From Ktedonobacter sp. (GTDB lineage Bacteria > Chloroflexota > Ktedonobacteria > Ktedonobacterales > Ktedonobacteraceae), in assembly GCA_003450555.1 (NCBI GenBank), contig DMFQ01000293.1, positions 9,442 to 16,496 on the forward strand: a stretch of DNA of 7,055 nt. Reading direction: 5' to 3'. The notes below the pieces were generated by a model. It did no database searches. It was given only the letters and a program-made list of their open reading frames with translations, and was not told the origin of the DNA. Both the position numbers and the translations under genes were made by a program. Each line of letters opens with the position of its first letter. The first letter of the stretch is position 1. Below, piece after piece: positions 1 through 6,811 of this stretch.

Positions 1-556
1 GTGCGTTGATGCCGGTGACGCGGGCCAGATCCCGATTCTGAAAAACGGCACGGAGGGACTTTCCGAACTTCGTATACGTGATAATCACGTAGAGCGCAGC
101 CGTGATGATGAGGGCGGAAATAATGATCTCTCCCTCAGTGGTGGTCCACAGGAAAGGCCCCACCTGGTGCGGGGCATCCTGGGGTATCGTGTAGGCGACG
201 TTAGCCGCACCGAAGAAGATGACCAGCACATTCTGGATCACGAAGGAAATGCCGAGCGTCGCGATGAAGGTCGGCATTGTCCCGACGCCACGACGGACGA
301 ATCGATCGATCACTGTAGTATACATCGCTAAGGCCACTATTCCACCAGCTACGGCGGCCCCCAGCGCGGCGAGGAGCAGGTTTCCGGTCGTCTGGTGTAT
401 GAGATAGGCGGCATAGGCTCCTATCGTCAGGATCTCTCCGTGCGAGAGATTGGCCACGTTGGTTACCGCGTATTCGAGCGTAAACGCCACCGCGGACAGC
501 GCCAGGATGGCGGCAGACACGAGACCAAAGCCGAGGGTCAGAAACAGCTCATGCAT
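1..556 (-). CDS. livH: Branched-chain amino acid ABC transporter permease, LivH type (3' end beyond window)
   Basis: Inner-membrane permease subunit of a high-affinity branched-chain amino acid (or related amide/urea) ABC importer; in known systems it pairs with LivM, ATPases LivG and LivF, and a periplasmic or lipoprotein binding protein. The 185 visible codons begin MHELFLTLGFGLVSAAILAL and carry the family hallmark NVANLSHGEILTIGAYAAY near residues 35-54, then alternating hydrophobic segments, a TMPTFIATLGISFVIQN stretch around 100, and GKSLRAVFQNRDLARVTGIN at the edge, the conserved cytoplasmic loop that contacts the ATPase. LivH proteins are usually about 290 residues, so roughly 100 are missing. 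The ATG at 556-554 is well supported: AGGTGG lies just upstream and an in-frame TAA sits eight codons before it. It overlaps a short upstream ORF by a few bases, suggesting coupled translation. The substrate cannot be fixed from the permease alone. Confidence 0.93.
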   Translation of the reverse strand, partial: MHELFLTLGFGLVSAAILALSAVAFTLEYAVTNVANLSHGEILTIGAYAAYLIHQTTGNLLLAALGAAVAGGIVALAMYTTVIDRFVRRGVGTMPTFIATLGISFVIQNVLVIFFGAANVAYTIPQDAPHQVGPFLWTTTEGEIIISALIITAALYVIITYTKFGKSLRAVFQNRDLARVTGINA

Positions 557-668
557 GGTGCCACCTGCTTTCGATTACCGTACCCGGAGCGCTGGCGGCG
601 ATGATTGGCAACAGATGCCGCAGTGTGATTGTCTGGGCCTGGGTTGAGGTTTCACTGATAATAGCCAT
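549..668 (-). CDS. Possible 39-codon leader peptide coupled to livH
   Basis: A short ORF starts at ATG 668-666, four bases after a full AGGAGG (complement at 673-678), and ends with TGA at 551-549. The livH ATG (556-554) lies inside its last codons, so ribosomes ending here could re-initiate on livH. The peptide begins MAIISETSTQAQTITLRHLL and has six Ile, three Leu and one Val in 39 residues. I recognise no family. It could be a translated leader for an amino-acid transporter operon, a coupling peptide, or a chance ORF. No clear attenuator hairpin with a U-run is visible between it and livH. The AGGAGG would be hard to explain otherwise, because livH has its own weaker AGGTGG. Confidence 0.45.
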   Translation of the reverse strand: MAIISETSTQAQTITLRHLLPIIAASAPGTVIESRWHHA

Positions 669-724
669 CGATCCTCCTATACTTCTACTTCTAAAGGGAG
701 TATCTCAATCTTCGTCTCAGATTT

Positions 725-2674
725 CTATGAGGACGCAAGGCCTTTCTCGTGTCCTCTGCTATGGGTAACAAAAGTAGACAATCTTGCGATAATTGCTATA
801 AGGTGCCAGTTTTTACGCTGATGGAGTAAGCTCTGTCCCTGGCCAACTGCGGTCACTGAGGCGCGTGTTAGTAGATGCTGTTTTCGTAGGAACCGTCCAT
901 GACGCCTGAACTTGCGGTATCGTCGAGCAAGTAGCTGTTTTACAGGAACATGTTCAAGTTCAGTGAGGGCATGGAGCAGATGTTGCTGAAACGCCTGCAT
1001 GACCAATGCAGGCTCGGTGTGCGCTCCTGCTAATGGTTCTGGAATAATGGCATCTACCACACCCAGCTGTAGGCAGTCAGAGGCCGTCAATTTCAATTGC
1101 TCAGCAACCTGCCTGGCCTTCTGTGCATTTCGATACAGGATAGTTGCCGCACCTTCAGGGGCAATGACCTCATAGATCGCGTTTTGTAACATCAGTATGT
1201 GATCGGCGACAGCGAATGCCACTGCCCCTCCACTGGCTCCTTCACCGATGATAGCAGTCACGATTGGCACAGGTAAACTGCTCATCGTAGAGAGGCAATG
1301 AGCGAGAGACCAGGCTATACCATGTCTCTCGCTCTCATCTCCCGGCTCGGCACCGGAAGTATCAACGAATGTCACCAGTGGACAGCGTAAGCGGGCAGCC
1401 AGGTCCATCATGCGAATCGCTTTACGAAAGCCCTCTGGTCGGGGTCTTGTTTGTATCTCTCCTGCCTGACTATCATGAGCGCTGTGGCGACGCTCCTGCC
1501 CGACAAAAATAACGGTATGCCCATCGATATCCCCCAGACCTGCTACAACTGTTGGGTCATCACCATAGCAGCGGTCGCCCTGCAATTCCAGGAAATTTGG
1601 CGACAGATGACGAATGTAGTCCCGTGCTGTGGGACGATCCGGGTGACGGGCCAGGTTCACACTTTCCCAGGCTGCATTCCCTGGTGCGTGGGCAGATACG
1701 AGCGGAAGCTCGTTTGCATGTATGCTATGCGAGCGGTGCTGCTTCGCGTGAACTACTGTCGCTTTCAGCAGTGTAGCGACAACATGTGGCAGGTCGCGTC
1801 GAGCAGTGATAGCATCAAGATGTCCAGAGGCAAGCAACATTTCGGCTCGATGTGAGCCTGCAGGAAGCTTTTGACCTGTGACTTGTTCTGCTACACGAGG
1901 CCCGGCGAAACCAATGAGCGCTTTTGGTTCAGCCAGGATCACATCTCCCAGGCTTGCGAAGCTGGCAAACACTCCTCCGGTCGTGGGGCTCGTAAGGATA
2001 GAAAGATAGAGTAAACCTGAGGCGTGAAAGCGCTGAACTGCCGCAGCCGTTTTCGGCATTTGCATCAGGCTGATGATCCCCTCCTGCATACGCGCGCCGC
2101 CGCTAGTGACCACGGTCACTACCGGTAAATGGTGTCTCGTAGCATACTCAAAGGCAACGGTGATGTGCTCTCCCACAACTGATCCCATACTGCCACCCAT
2201 GAAGTGAAAATCCAAAACCGCCAGGACGGTTTCTGTTCCAACGATACGACAGCGGCCGGTCAGAATAGCATCACGGAGTCCGGTTTGCTTCTGGCCCAAG
2301 ATGAGTTTCGTGGAATAGGAATGCTCATCGTCAAAGGCTAAGAAATCTATCGGCTGGATATCCCGACCAATTGTCCTGAAGCTACCAACATCAGCAAGGT
2401 GTTCTACACGATCGGATGCAGACCAGACAAAGTGATAGCCGCAATGATCACAGACAGCAATGCGACTGTACACCTCGTTCGCGGCTCCTAATTCGGTCTT
2501 ACATTCAGGGCATTGTTGAGGCTGGGGAAGAGGTCTGGAGGCAACAGTGATTTTTGTCTCGTGTGCCATCGGGAAAAAGCCATGGTACAGATGCTGCTGG
2601 CTAGCCACAGAAACTGAGTTAAGCGCCCCTGACAATCTTAATTTTCCCTGAGCAAATGCTTTAGTTATGGACAT
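725..2674 (-). CDS. accDA: Acetyl-CoA carboxylase carboxyltransferase, fused beta (AccD) and alpha (AccA) subunits
   Basis: Transfers the carboxyl group from carboxybiotin to acetyl-CoA, giving malonyl-CoA for fatty-acid synthesis; cytoplasmic, acting with AccB and AccC, which are not in this window. Numbering from the ATG at 2674: an AccD zinc finger CPEC...CDHC at about 55-78, FMGGSMGS at 158-165, SGGARMQEG at 191-199 and IGFAGPRV at 254-261. A linker leads to the AccA half with AWESVNLARHPDRPTARDYI at 335-354, DTSGAEPG at 438-445, GEGASGGA (oxyanion region) at 477-484 and YEVIAPEGAATIL at 501-513. Most bacteria encode the halves separately at about 300 residues each; here they form one 649-residue chain and the long N-terminal helices of AccA are shortened. 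The ATG at 2674 is preferred because GGAGG lies eight bases upstream; a GTG at 2689 would overlap that site. A further ATG at 2569 lacks a good site. About 36 N-terminal and 54 C-terminal residues extend beyond the conserved domains. Confidence 0.95.
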   Translation of the reverse strand: MSITKAFAQGKLRLSGALNSVSVASQQHLYHGFFPMAHETKITVASRPLPQPQQCPECKTELGAANEVYSRIAVCDHCGYHFVWSASDRVEHLADVGSFRTIGRDIQPIDFLAFDDEHSYSTKLILGQKQTGLRDAILTGRCRIVGTETVLAVLDFHFMGGSMGSVVGEHITVAFEYATRHHLPVVTVVTSGGARMQEGIISLMQMPKTAAAVQRFHASGLLYLSILTSPTTGGVFASFASLGDVILAEPKALIGFAGPRVAEQVTGQKLPAGSHRAEMLLASGHLDAITARRDLPHVVATLLKATVVHAKQHRSHSIHANELPLVSAHAPGNAAWESVNLARHPDRPTARDYIRHLSPNFLELQGDRCYGDDPTVVAGLGDIDGHTVIFVGQERRHSAHDSQAGEIQTRPRPEGFRKAIRMMDLAARLRCPLVTFVDTSGAEPGDESERHGIAWSLAHCLSTMSSLPVPIVTAIIGEGASGGAVAFAVADHILMLQNAIYEVIAPEGAATILYRNAQKARQVAEQLKLTASDCLQLGVVDAIIPEPLAGAHTEPALVMQAFQQHLLHALTELEHVPVKQLLARRYRKFRRHGRFLRKQHLLTRASVTAVGQGQSLLHQRKNWHLIAIIARLSTFVTHSRGHEKGLASS

Positions 2675-2760
2675 AGCTATGGCCTCCACGATTGAAAAAG
2701 GCAGTCAGCGTTCTCTCATGATTTTTCCCAAAGGAAGCATGATGAGAAAACAGTGAAAGA

Positions 2761-2784
2761 TATGTCACAAGTATACGTGACATA
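2761..2784. promoter_or_regulatory. Dyad TATGTCAC-N8-GTGACATA, candidate operator upstream of accDA
   Basis: A perfect 8-bp inverted repeat with an 8-bp spacer lies 87 bp upstream of the accDA ATG. A TATACT sequence on the minus strand (2775-2770) falls inside the spacer and could be a -10 box, but no good -35 lies at the right distance. The symmetry and position suggest a dimeric regulator site. The regulator cannot be named; TGTCAC/GTGACA half-sites occur in several families. Confidence 0.4.
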
Positions 2785-2912
2785 CTGTAAAAACCCCGTA
2801 AACACTGCTAGCGAAATATAACTAAATGCATAACAATTCTTGTGCGTTTGAATGCGGCAGCAGGGGCTATCGATTTCGACGATGTAGTGGCCGTATCTAC
2901 CATAGTTCTGCT

Positions 2913-2972
2913 TTCGCTGAAGGAGTTCAGGCCTATTTGGAGGAGCGCAAACCGAGTTGGTGCGGTCAATGA
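2913..2972 (+). pseudogene. Possible C-terminal remnant of an enoyl-CoA hydratase (crotonase family)
   Basis: The plus frame reads FAEGVQAYLEERKPSWCGQ followed by TGA at 2970-2972. Crotonases such as enoyl-CoA hydratase typically end with an EG(V/I)xA(F/Y)LEKRxPxW-like sequence a few residues before the stop, and this matches in order, spacing and distance to the stop. Upstream in the same frame (about 2841-2912) the translation is Cys/Arg/Ser-rich and does not resemble the family, so the rest of the gene is absent or out of frame. A short match like this can arise by chance, so confidence is modest. Confidence 0.4.
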
Positions 2973-3194
2973 GATGCGCTTACACCATTGTCATCAGCAG
3001 ACAGGGGGAAAAGGTCTCCTCCATGATTGTTTCGTCCCTGGTTTGAGAACGGATATCCCATGCAACTGTCACTCCCCAGGACATGGTGGCATTGTCTTAA
3101 GCGAGTTCGAGTGTTTGAAGCAATGAAATCTGTAACAAAAAAATATTCTCTCGCATCGTCTCTTTAATATTTGTGAGACAAAGCATCTGACCAA

Positions 3195-3252
3195 GCGTGA
3201 AGCCTATCTCTGTTCTGTCGCAGAAGCATCACAACAGAGATAGGCTTCACGC
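3195..3252. repeat. Perfect 20-bp inverted repeat with an 18-nt loop
   Basis: Arms at 3195-3214 (GCGTGAAGCCTATCTCTGTT) and 3233-3252 are exact reverse complements. The 58-nt structure ends 17 bp before the -35 box of tetR. As RNA it would form a very stable hairpin. Neither side is followed by a clean T-run, though the plus side continues pyrimidine-rich (TCTTTCCTCTT), so it is not a textbook intrinsic terminator. It may insulate the tetR promoter from upstream transcription, be a short mobile or REP-like repeat, or bind a dimeric protein. Confidence 0.8.
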
Positions 3253-3269
3253 ATTGCCCGTCTTTCCTC

Positions 3270-3298
3270 TTGACCTCTCTGTCTTTGTTGACTATAAT
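3270..3298 (+). promoter_or_regulatory. Sigma70-type promoter of the tetR-ABC operon
   Basis: TTGACC at 3270-3275 and a perfect TATAAT at 3293-3298 are separated by 17 bp, matching the consensus promoter almost exactly. Transcription should start near 3304-3306, within the operator palindrome, leaving a leader of about 50 nt. The promoter points at tetR and is probably the operon's only one. It should be strong when not repressed. Confidence 0.85.
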
Positions 3299-3336
3299 CT
3301 AACCAGGTAGATAGTTATCTACCTGGTTAGATTATA
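3293..3336. promoter_or_regulatory. 44-nt operator palindrome overlapping the -10 box and start site
   Basis: Two 21-nt arms (3293-3313 and 3316-3336) are exact reverse complements around a 2-nt GT centre. Each arm region also holds its own dyad: ATCTAACCAGGTAGAT at 3297-3312 and ATCTACCTGGTTAGAT at 3317-3332, exactly 20 bp apart. That layout fits two dimers of a TetR-family repressor on the same face of the helix. Binding would cover the -10 box and start site and block RNA polymerase, so the adjacent TetR protein is the obvious ligand (inferred). In the transcript the inner part could fold just upstream of the tetR ribosome site. Confidence 0.85.
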
Positions 3337-3354
3337 AAAGGAGATGAGAAGAGC

Positions 3355-4050
3355 ATGTCTGAACCCGAACCTAGACGCGGGCGAGCACATAATGCAACGG
3401 GGACGCGGGAGGCGATTCTCAATGCGGCAGAAGCGGTCTTCGCTGAGCACGGGTTCGATGGAGCGCGTTTCGATGCCATCGCACAGGCCTCGGGCTACAA
3501 CAAAAGTCTGATCGGTCAATACTTTGGCGATAAGCTCGGCCTCTATACGGAGGTGAACAAGCGCATCGACAGGGACATGAGTTTGCTAGAGGCACGCATC
3601 CTGACCCCCCTGCTTGCCGACGAAGCCATTGCCTCTGATGCTTCCCGGTTCAGGACGTTCCTCGAAACCGCTTTTGGAGCGCTGTTTGATTACCAGCTCG
3701 AACACCCACGCGTCATGCGCATTATTCTCTGGGAACAGGCCGAAGGCTGGCAGACCTATGCCAAGATCTTCGCTCAATTTGAGACAGAAGATATTGACAA
3801 GTTCAGAACACTCTTTACTAGAGCCCAGAGCGCTGGACTGCTGCGATCGGATTTTGATCCCCTCATCCAGCTTTTTCAGGCCGAGCAGATGTGCTGGTCC
3901 TATCTGGCCTCCATTCCCCTGTACCAGATGGTTCTCGCAGGTGAGGATCTGTCCTCTGCACCATCGCTCGCACGTGCAAGGGAGTATATTGTTGCCTTTG
4001 TCGTCCATGGGATGATGGTCGATCCCGCAGAGACAAGGCCGGAAAATTGA
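3355..4050 (+). CDS. TetR/AcrR-family transcriptional repressor
   Basis: A 231-residue DNA-binding regulator. Residues about 17-64 form the TetR N-terminal domain: TREAILNAAEAVFAEHGFDG leads into the helix-turn-helix FDAIAQASGYNKSLIGQYFG (39-58) and the following DKLGLYTEV. The rest is helical and variable, as in TetR ligand-binding domains, so the inducer cannot be predicted. The ATG follows AAAGGAG with an 11-nt gap, slightly long. The gene begins 18 bp after the 44-nt palindrome, so autorepression is very likely, and its product should control the two exporter genes downstream, which lie on the same transcript (32 bp to the ATPase ATG). Length is typical for the family. Regulators with this layout usually respond to a compound their exporter removes. 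Confidence 0.94.
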   Translation: MSEPEPRRGRAHNATGTREAILNAAEAVFAEHGFDGARFDAIAQASGYNKSLIGQYFGDKLGLYTEVNKRIDRDMSLLEARILTPLLADEAIASDASRFRTFLETAFGALFDYQLEHPRVMRIILWEQAEGWQTYAKIFAQFETEDIDKFRTLFTRAQSAGLLRSDFDPLIQLFQAEQMCWSYLASIPLYQMVLAGEDLSSAPSLARAREYIVAFVVHGMMVDPAETRPEN

Positions 4051-4082
4051 TCGTTCTCGTTGTTCTGAGGAGGGAAAAACCG

Positions 4083-5000
4083 ATGTCTCTCAGTATTCAA
4101 ACCAACCATCTCACCAAAAGCTACGGCAGGAGCCGGGGCATTATCGATGTGACCTTTGGCATTCAGGAGGGCGAAGTCTTCGGTTTCCTGGGTCCCAATG
4201 GTGCAGGCAAAACCACGACCATGCGCGTCTTAATGGGCCTGCTGCACGCGAGCAGCGGAAGTGCCACCATCGGTGGGCTGGACTGCTGGAAAGCGTCCAC
4301 CGAGGTCAAAAAATTGGTCGGTTACTTGCCCAGCGAATTCAGCTTCGATCCAGGTCTGCGTGGTGCGCAGATCATCGAGTACCTGGGCCATTTGCGCGGG
4401 GGGGTGGACCAGTCTTCTGTGCGTGCGCTCGTTGAACGCCTGGGGTTGGATCCCAGCAAACGGTTCCGCGAGTATTCGCATGGCAACAAACAAAAGGTGG
4501 GGCTGGTACAGGCTTTCATGCATAAGCCGCGCCTGCTCATCCTGGACGAACCCACATCTGGCCTGGATCCGCTCAACCAGCAAGAATTCTATCACATGGT
4601 CGCCGAGGTGCGTGCTGATGGCAGAACGGTTTTCCTTTCTTCGCACATCCTGCCAGAGGTCGAGCAGACGTGCGACCGTGTGGCGATCATTCGCGAAGGG
4701 CGGCTGGTCAAAATCGACCACGTTGCCGCGCTCAAAGAGATCCGCCAGCACGATGTCGAGCTCAGCTTTCCTGATACGGCCTCGATAGAGTGGTTCAAAA
4801 CGGTCGCGGGTGTGACCAGCGTGGCGCAGGGAGCAGATGAGCGCACCCTCCAATTGAACGTCCAGGGTCCATTGATGGAGATTATTCACCTCGCGAGCCA
4901 GCACGACGCGACAAACATTGCGACACGCGAGCCAACGCTGGAAGAAGTCTTCCTGCGCTTCTATGAACCGGAGCAGGCGCCTTCCGCGCTCGCCGGATAG
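4083..5000 (+). CDS. ABC transporter ATP-binding protein (exporter type)
   Basis: A 305-residue ATPase that would drive the adjacent membrane protein from the cytoplasmic face. It has Walker A GPNGAGKT (37-44), signature region YSHGNKQK (131-138), Walker B LLILDEP (151-157, catalytic Glu156), D-loop SGLD (159-162) and switch His188 in [10 protein letters not shown]. The signature replaces LSGGQ with SHGNK, and the Q-loop position reads GYLPSEFSF without a clear Gln; both occur in the CcmA/drug-exporter type of ATPases. A C-terminal domain of about 80 residues ends with [13 protein letters not shown], typical of this exporter group. The ATG at 4083 is chosen because AGGAGGG lies eight bases upstream; an in-frame TTG at 4047 overlaps the tetR stop and has no comparable site. 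The stop TAG abuts the permease ribosome site, implying coupled translation. Substrate is unknown, perhaps a drug or lipid-like compound. Confidence 0.95.
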   Translation: MSLSIQTNHLTKSYGRSRGIIDVTFGIQEGEVFGFLGPNGAGKTTTMRVLMGLLHASSGSATIGGLDCWKASTEVKKLVGYLPSEFSFDPGLRGAQIIEYLGHLRGGVDQSSVRALVERLGLDPSKRFREYSHGNKQKVGLVQAFMHKPRLLILDEPTSGLDPLNQQEFYHMVAEVRADGRTVFLSSHILPEVEQTCDRVAIIREGRLVKIDHVAALKEIRQHDVELSFPDTASIEWFKTVAGVTSVAQGADERTLQLNVQGPLMEIIHLASQHDATNIATREPTLEEVFLRFYEPEQAPSALAG

Positions 5001-5010
5001 GAGGGATAAG

Positions 5011-6645
5011 ATGTTTCGTACCATTTGGAGCAAATCGCTCAGAGATTACCGGGTAGCCATTCTCGCCTGGGGCCTCGGACTGGCATTGTTCGCAGCCATC
5101 GATTTCGCCGAGAGCACACCGACGACGCTTGCCGCCTTTAGCAGCATCGCGCAACTCTTTCGGTTTCTCGGCGATCCCTACCAGATCCAGACCCCTGAAG
5201 GGTTCATTACCTATCGTATCATGGAGCTCTTCGTGCCACTCGCCATCAGCTTCTGGCCCATCCTGGCCGGAGCCCGCCTGGTGCGCGGGGAAGAGGAACG
5301 CGGCAGCCTGGATGTGCTGCTGGCTACGCCGCAGTCACGCATGCGTCTGCTGCTCTCGAAGCTGAGTGCGCTCTTGATCGCACTGATCCTGATCGGTCTG
5401 CTGTTTGCTCTGGGTCTCCTCGCCGGTCAAGCCCATCTTGAGGGGCATGCCGATGTGGTCAGAGCACTACTTGCAGGGCTGAACATGAGCCTGTTGGCCT
5501 TCTTCTTTGGCTGTCTCGCGCTGCTGTTCTCGCAATTCACGACCAGCCCTGCCGCCTCGGCAAGTTTGGTCAGCGGCCTGCTGCTGCTCTCCGTGTTCCT
5601 GGATAGCACCGGACGCTTACTGAATGGGAGTTGGGTGCGGTACCTCTCGCCGTTCTACTACTACAATTTCAACCGCCCGCTCATACCCAGCTTCCCTGAC
5701 CAGCCTCTGGCGGCTGTGCTCCTGGCAAGTCTCGCGGTGCTCTGCGCAGGGGCGAGTGTCATCCTTTTTGCCAGGCGCGATATCGGCGGGTTGGCCTTCT
5801 CGTGGCTTGGCAAGCAGAAACCCAGCAACCACCACGCGCTGCGCAGTCTGAGCCTGGCCGAGCGTGCTCTGTTCACACGCAACGTGGGCCTGTTTACCTT
5901 GCGCCGGGATGGGTGGCCTGCCTTCTGGTGGGGACTTGGCGTCATATTCGTCTGCGCCTACTGCCTGGCGATCGCTCTGAGCACCCAGCAGGTGTTTTAC
6001 CGGCTCGTACAAGAGACCCCCCTGCTGCAACAACTTTTTTTCGACACGCCTACCAACACCAACGCCGCGCTGCTGGGCACCTTTCTCTTCACGTTCATGC
6101 CCGCCCTCGTCGTGGCCTTTGCCTTGACCCTGGCCTTGAAGTGGTCCGCAGACCTGGAAAACGGGCGTCTGGAAGTGCTGTTCAGCACCCCGCAATCGCG
6201 CTTCAAGGTCCTGTTCGCGCGCTGGGGCGCCAATGTCCTGGTGCTGCTGGTGGCTCCGCTGCTGACCTGGCTCGCGATCCTGATTGGGGCGCAACTCTCC
6301 CATCTCGCCGTCGACCAGGGCAGGATCTTCGCTGCCAGCTTCAACATGTTCCCTATGGAGCTGATTACCATAGGTCTGGTCTATGCACTGGCCGGACGCC
6401 TGCGCTATGGCGCGCTGGTAAGCTTGCTCTCTGCATATATCGTCCTGGCCTACATGGAGGAATTGTTCGAGGGGGCCATTACAATGCCTGTCTGGCTCAT
6501 GAACCTCTCGATCTTCCACGTGTACGGCAACCCGGTTTTCCTCGGCGTCAACTGGACGAACTTCCTGGGCATGACCGGCGTGGCCCTGGCGCTGCTGCTC
6601 ATCGGCCTGATCCAGTTCCGCGCTGCCGACATCAAGTTGGGATGA
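5011..6645 (+). CDS. ABC exporter permease with two homologous halves (about 12 TM segments)
   Basis: A 544-residue polytopic membrane protein forming the export channel for the preceding ATPase. By eye there are about twelve hydrophobic segments, six in each half. The halves are related: EERGSLDVLLATPQSR (95-110) recurs as LENGRLEVLFSTPQSR (382-397), about 287 residues apart, each followed by a Leu-rich helix. One gene therefore probably supplies both transmembrane domains of the transporter. The size and pattern resemble the group annotated as putative exporters of polyketide antibiotics (TnrB3-like), recognised from memory only. The ATG at 5011 follows GGAGGG, which overlaps the ATPase stop codon. 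In-frame sequence back to 4918 lies inside the ATPase gene and is not needed. Nothing suggests truncation, and the protein ends normally at IQFRAADIKLG. Confidence 0.93.
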   Translation: MFRTIWSKSLRDYRVAILAWGLGLALFAAIDFAESTPTTLAAFSSIAQLFRFLGDPYQIQTPEGFITYRIMELFVPLAISFWPILAGARLVRGEEERGSLDVLLATPQSRMRLLLSKLSALLIALILIGLLFALGLLAGQAHLEGHADVVRALLAGLNMSLLAFFFGCLALLFSQFTTSPAASASLVSGLLLLSVFLDSTGRLLNGSWVRYLSPFYYYNFNRPLIPSFPDQPLAAVLLASLAVLCAGASVILFARRDIGGLAFSWLGKQKPSNHHALRSLSLAERALFTRNVGLFTLRRDGWPAFWWGLGVIFVCAYCLAIALSTQQVFYRLVQETPLLQQLFFDTPTNTNAALLGTFLFTFMPALVVAFALTLALKWSADLENGRLEVLFSTPQSRFKVLFARWGANVLVLLVAPLLTWLAILIGAQLSHLAVDQGRIFAASFNMFPMELITIGLVYALAGRLRYGALVSLLSAYIVLAYMEELFEGAITMPVWLMNLSIFHVYGNPVFLGVNWTNFLGMTGVALALLLIGLIQFRAADIKLG

Positions 6646-6653
6646 ACCTGTCC

Positions 6654-6696
6654 TTGAGAAGGGAGAGATCAGAGATTCTGGTTGCTCCCTTCTCAA
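6654..6696. repeat. 12-bp perfect inverted repeat just after the permease stop
   Basis: TTGAGAAGGGAG at 6654-6665 pairs exactly with CTCCCTTCTCAA at 6685-6696, with a 19-nt loop, starting 8 bp after the permease stop. The position suits an operon terminator, but the right arm is followed by an A-run rather than a T-run on the plus strand, so intrinsic termination is doubtful. The same TTGAGA motif recurs further right, so the repeat may belong to a mobile-element end instead. Confidence 0.65.
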
Positions 6697-6770
6697 AAAT
6701 GCTCTTGTCGCTCGAGAAAGCCTTGAGAAAACACCCCTTTTTGTCTCAGGAAACGAACGGTTTTGAGACA
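6685..6770. mobile_element. Cluster of TTGAGA/TCTCAA motifs, possible transposon terminal region
   Basis: The TTGAGA core or its complement recurs here: TTCTCAA at 6690-6696, TTGAGAA at 6723-6729, TGTCTCA at 6742-6748 and TTGAGACA at 6763-6770 (the last two form a 7-bp inverted pair), plus a related CTCGAGAA at 6711. Together with TTGAGAA at 6654 this makes at least five copies in under 120 bp, in both orientations. Repeated short sites at an end are typical of transposons using a DDE transposase plus an AAA+ helper, and a remnant of such a helper gene lies just to the right with its 3' end facing these motifs. The exact element border and target duplication are not visible. Confidence 0.35.
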
Positions 6771-6811
6771 CTTTATCCTCGCGTGATCGACACTTGGTTC
6801 GAGATTCTCGG

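Larger units (their letters stand above)
2675..3194. other. Divergent intergenic region with no intact gene
   Basis: This stretch lies between the accDA start and the hairpin before the tetR promoter and is visibly more AT-rich than its neighbours. It contains the accDA Shine-Dalgarno, a dyad at 2761-2784 and an enoyl-CoA hydratase-like tail at 2913-2972. A 94-codon plus-strand reading frame from 2842 to 3126 starts at GTG without a ribosome site, and its composition is poor for a protein. A 35-codon frame at 3060-3167 (beginning MQLSLPRTWWHCLKR) reads rather protein-like but has no ribosome site and no family I know. I see no RNA gene, and no confident sigma70 promoter for accDA. Confidence 0.6.

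Noticed and set aside
669..724. Possible terminator or promoter between accDA and the leader ORF
   Set aside because: Only a 5-bp AATCT/AGATT stem without a T-run, and no -35/-10 pair with proper spacing could be found.
1451..1855. 134-codon plus-strand frame within accDA
   Set aside because: Antisense to the conserved AccA/AccD coding region; no ribosome site or motif.
2842..3126. 94-codon plus-strand reading frame starting at GTG
   Set aside because: No ribosome site, no recognisable family, odd Cys/His composition, and it crosses a better crotonase-like reading in another frame.
3195..3336. CRISPR-like repeat structure from the two neighbouring palindromes
   Set aside because: The two inverted repeats have different sequences, no regular direct repeats or spacers occur, and no cas gene is present.
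4230..5033. 267-codon minus-strand frame opposite the ABC ATPase
   Set aside because: Antisense shadow of a gene with all ABC ATPase motifs intact.
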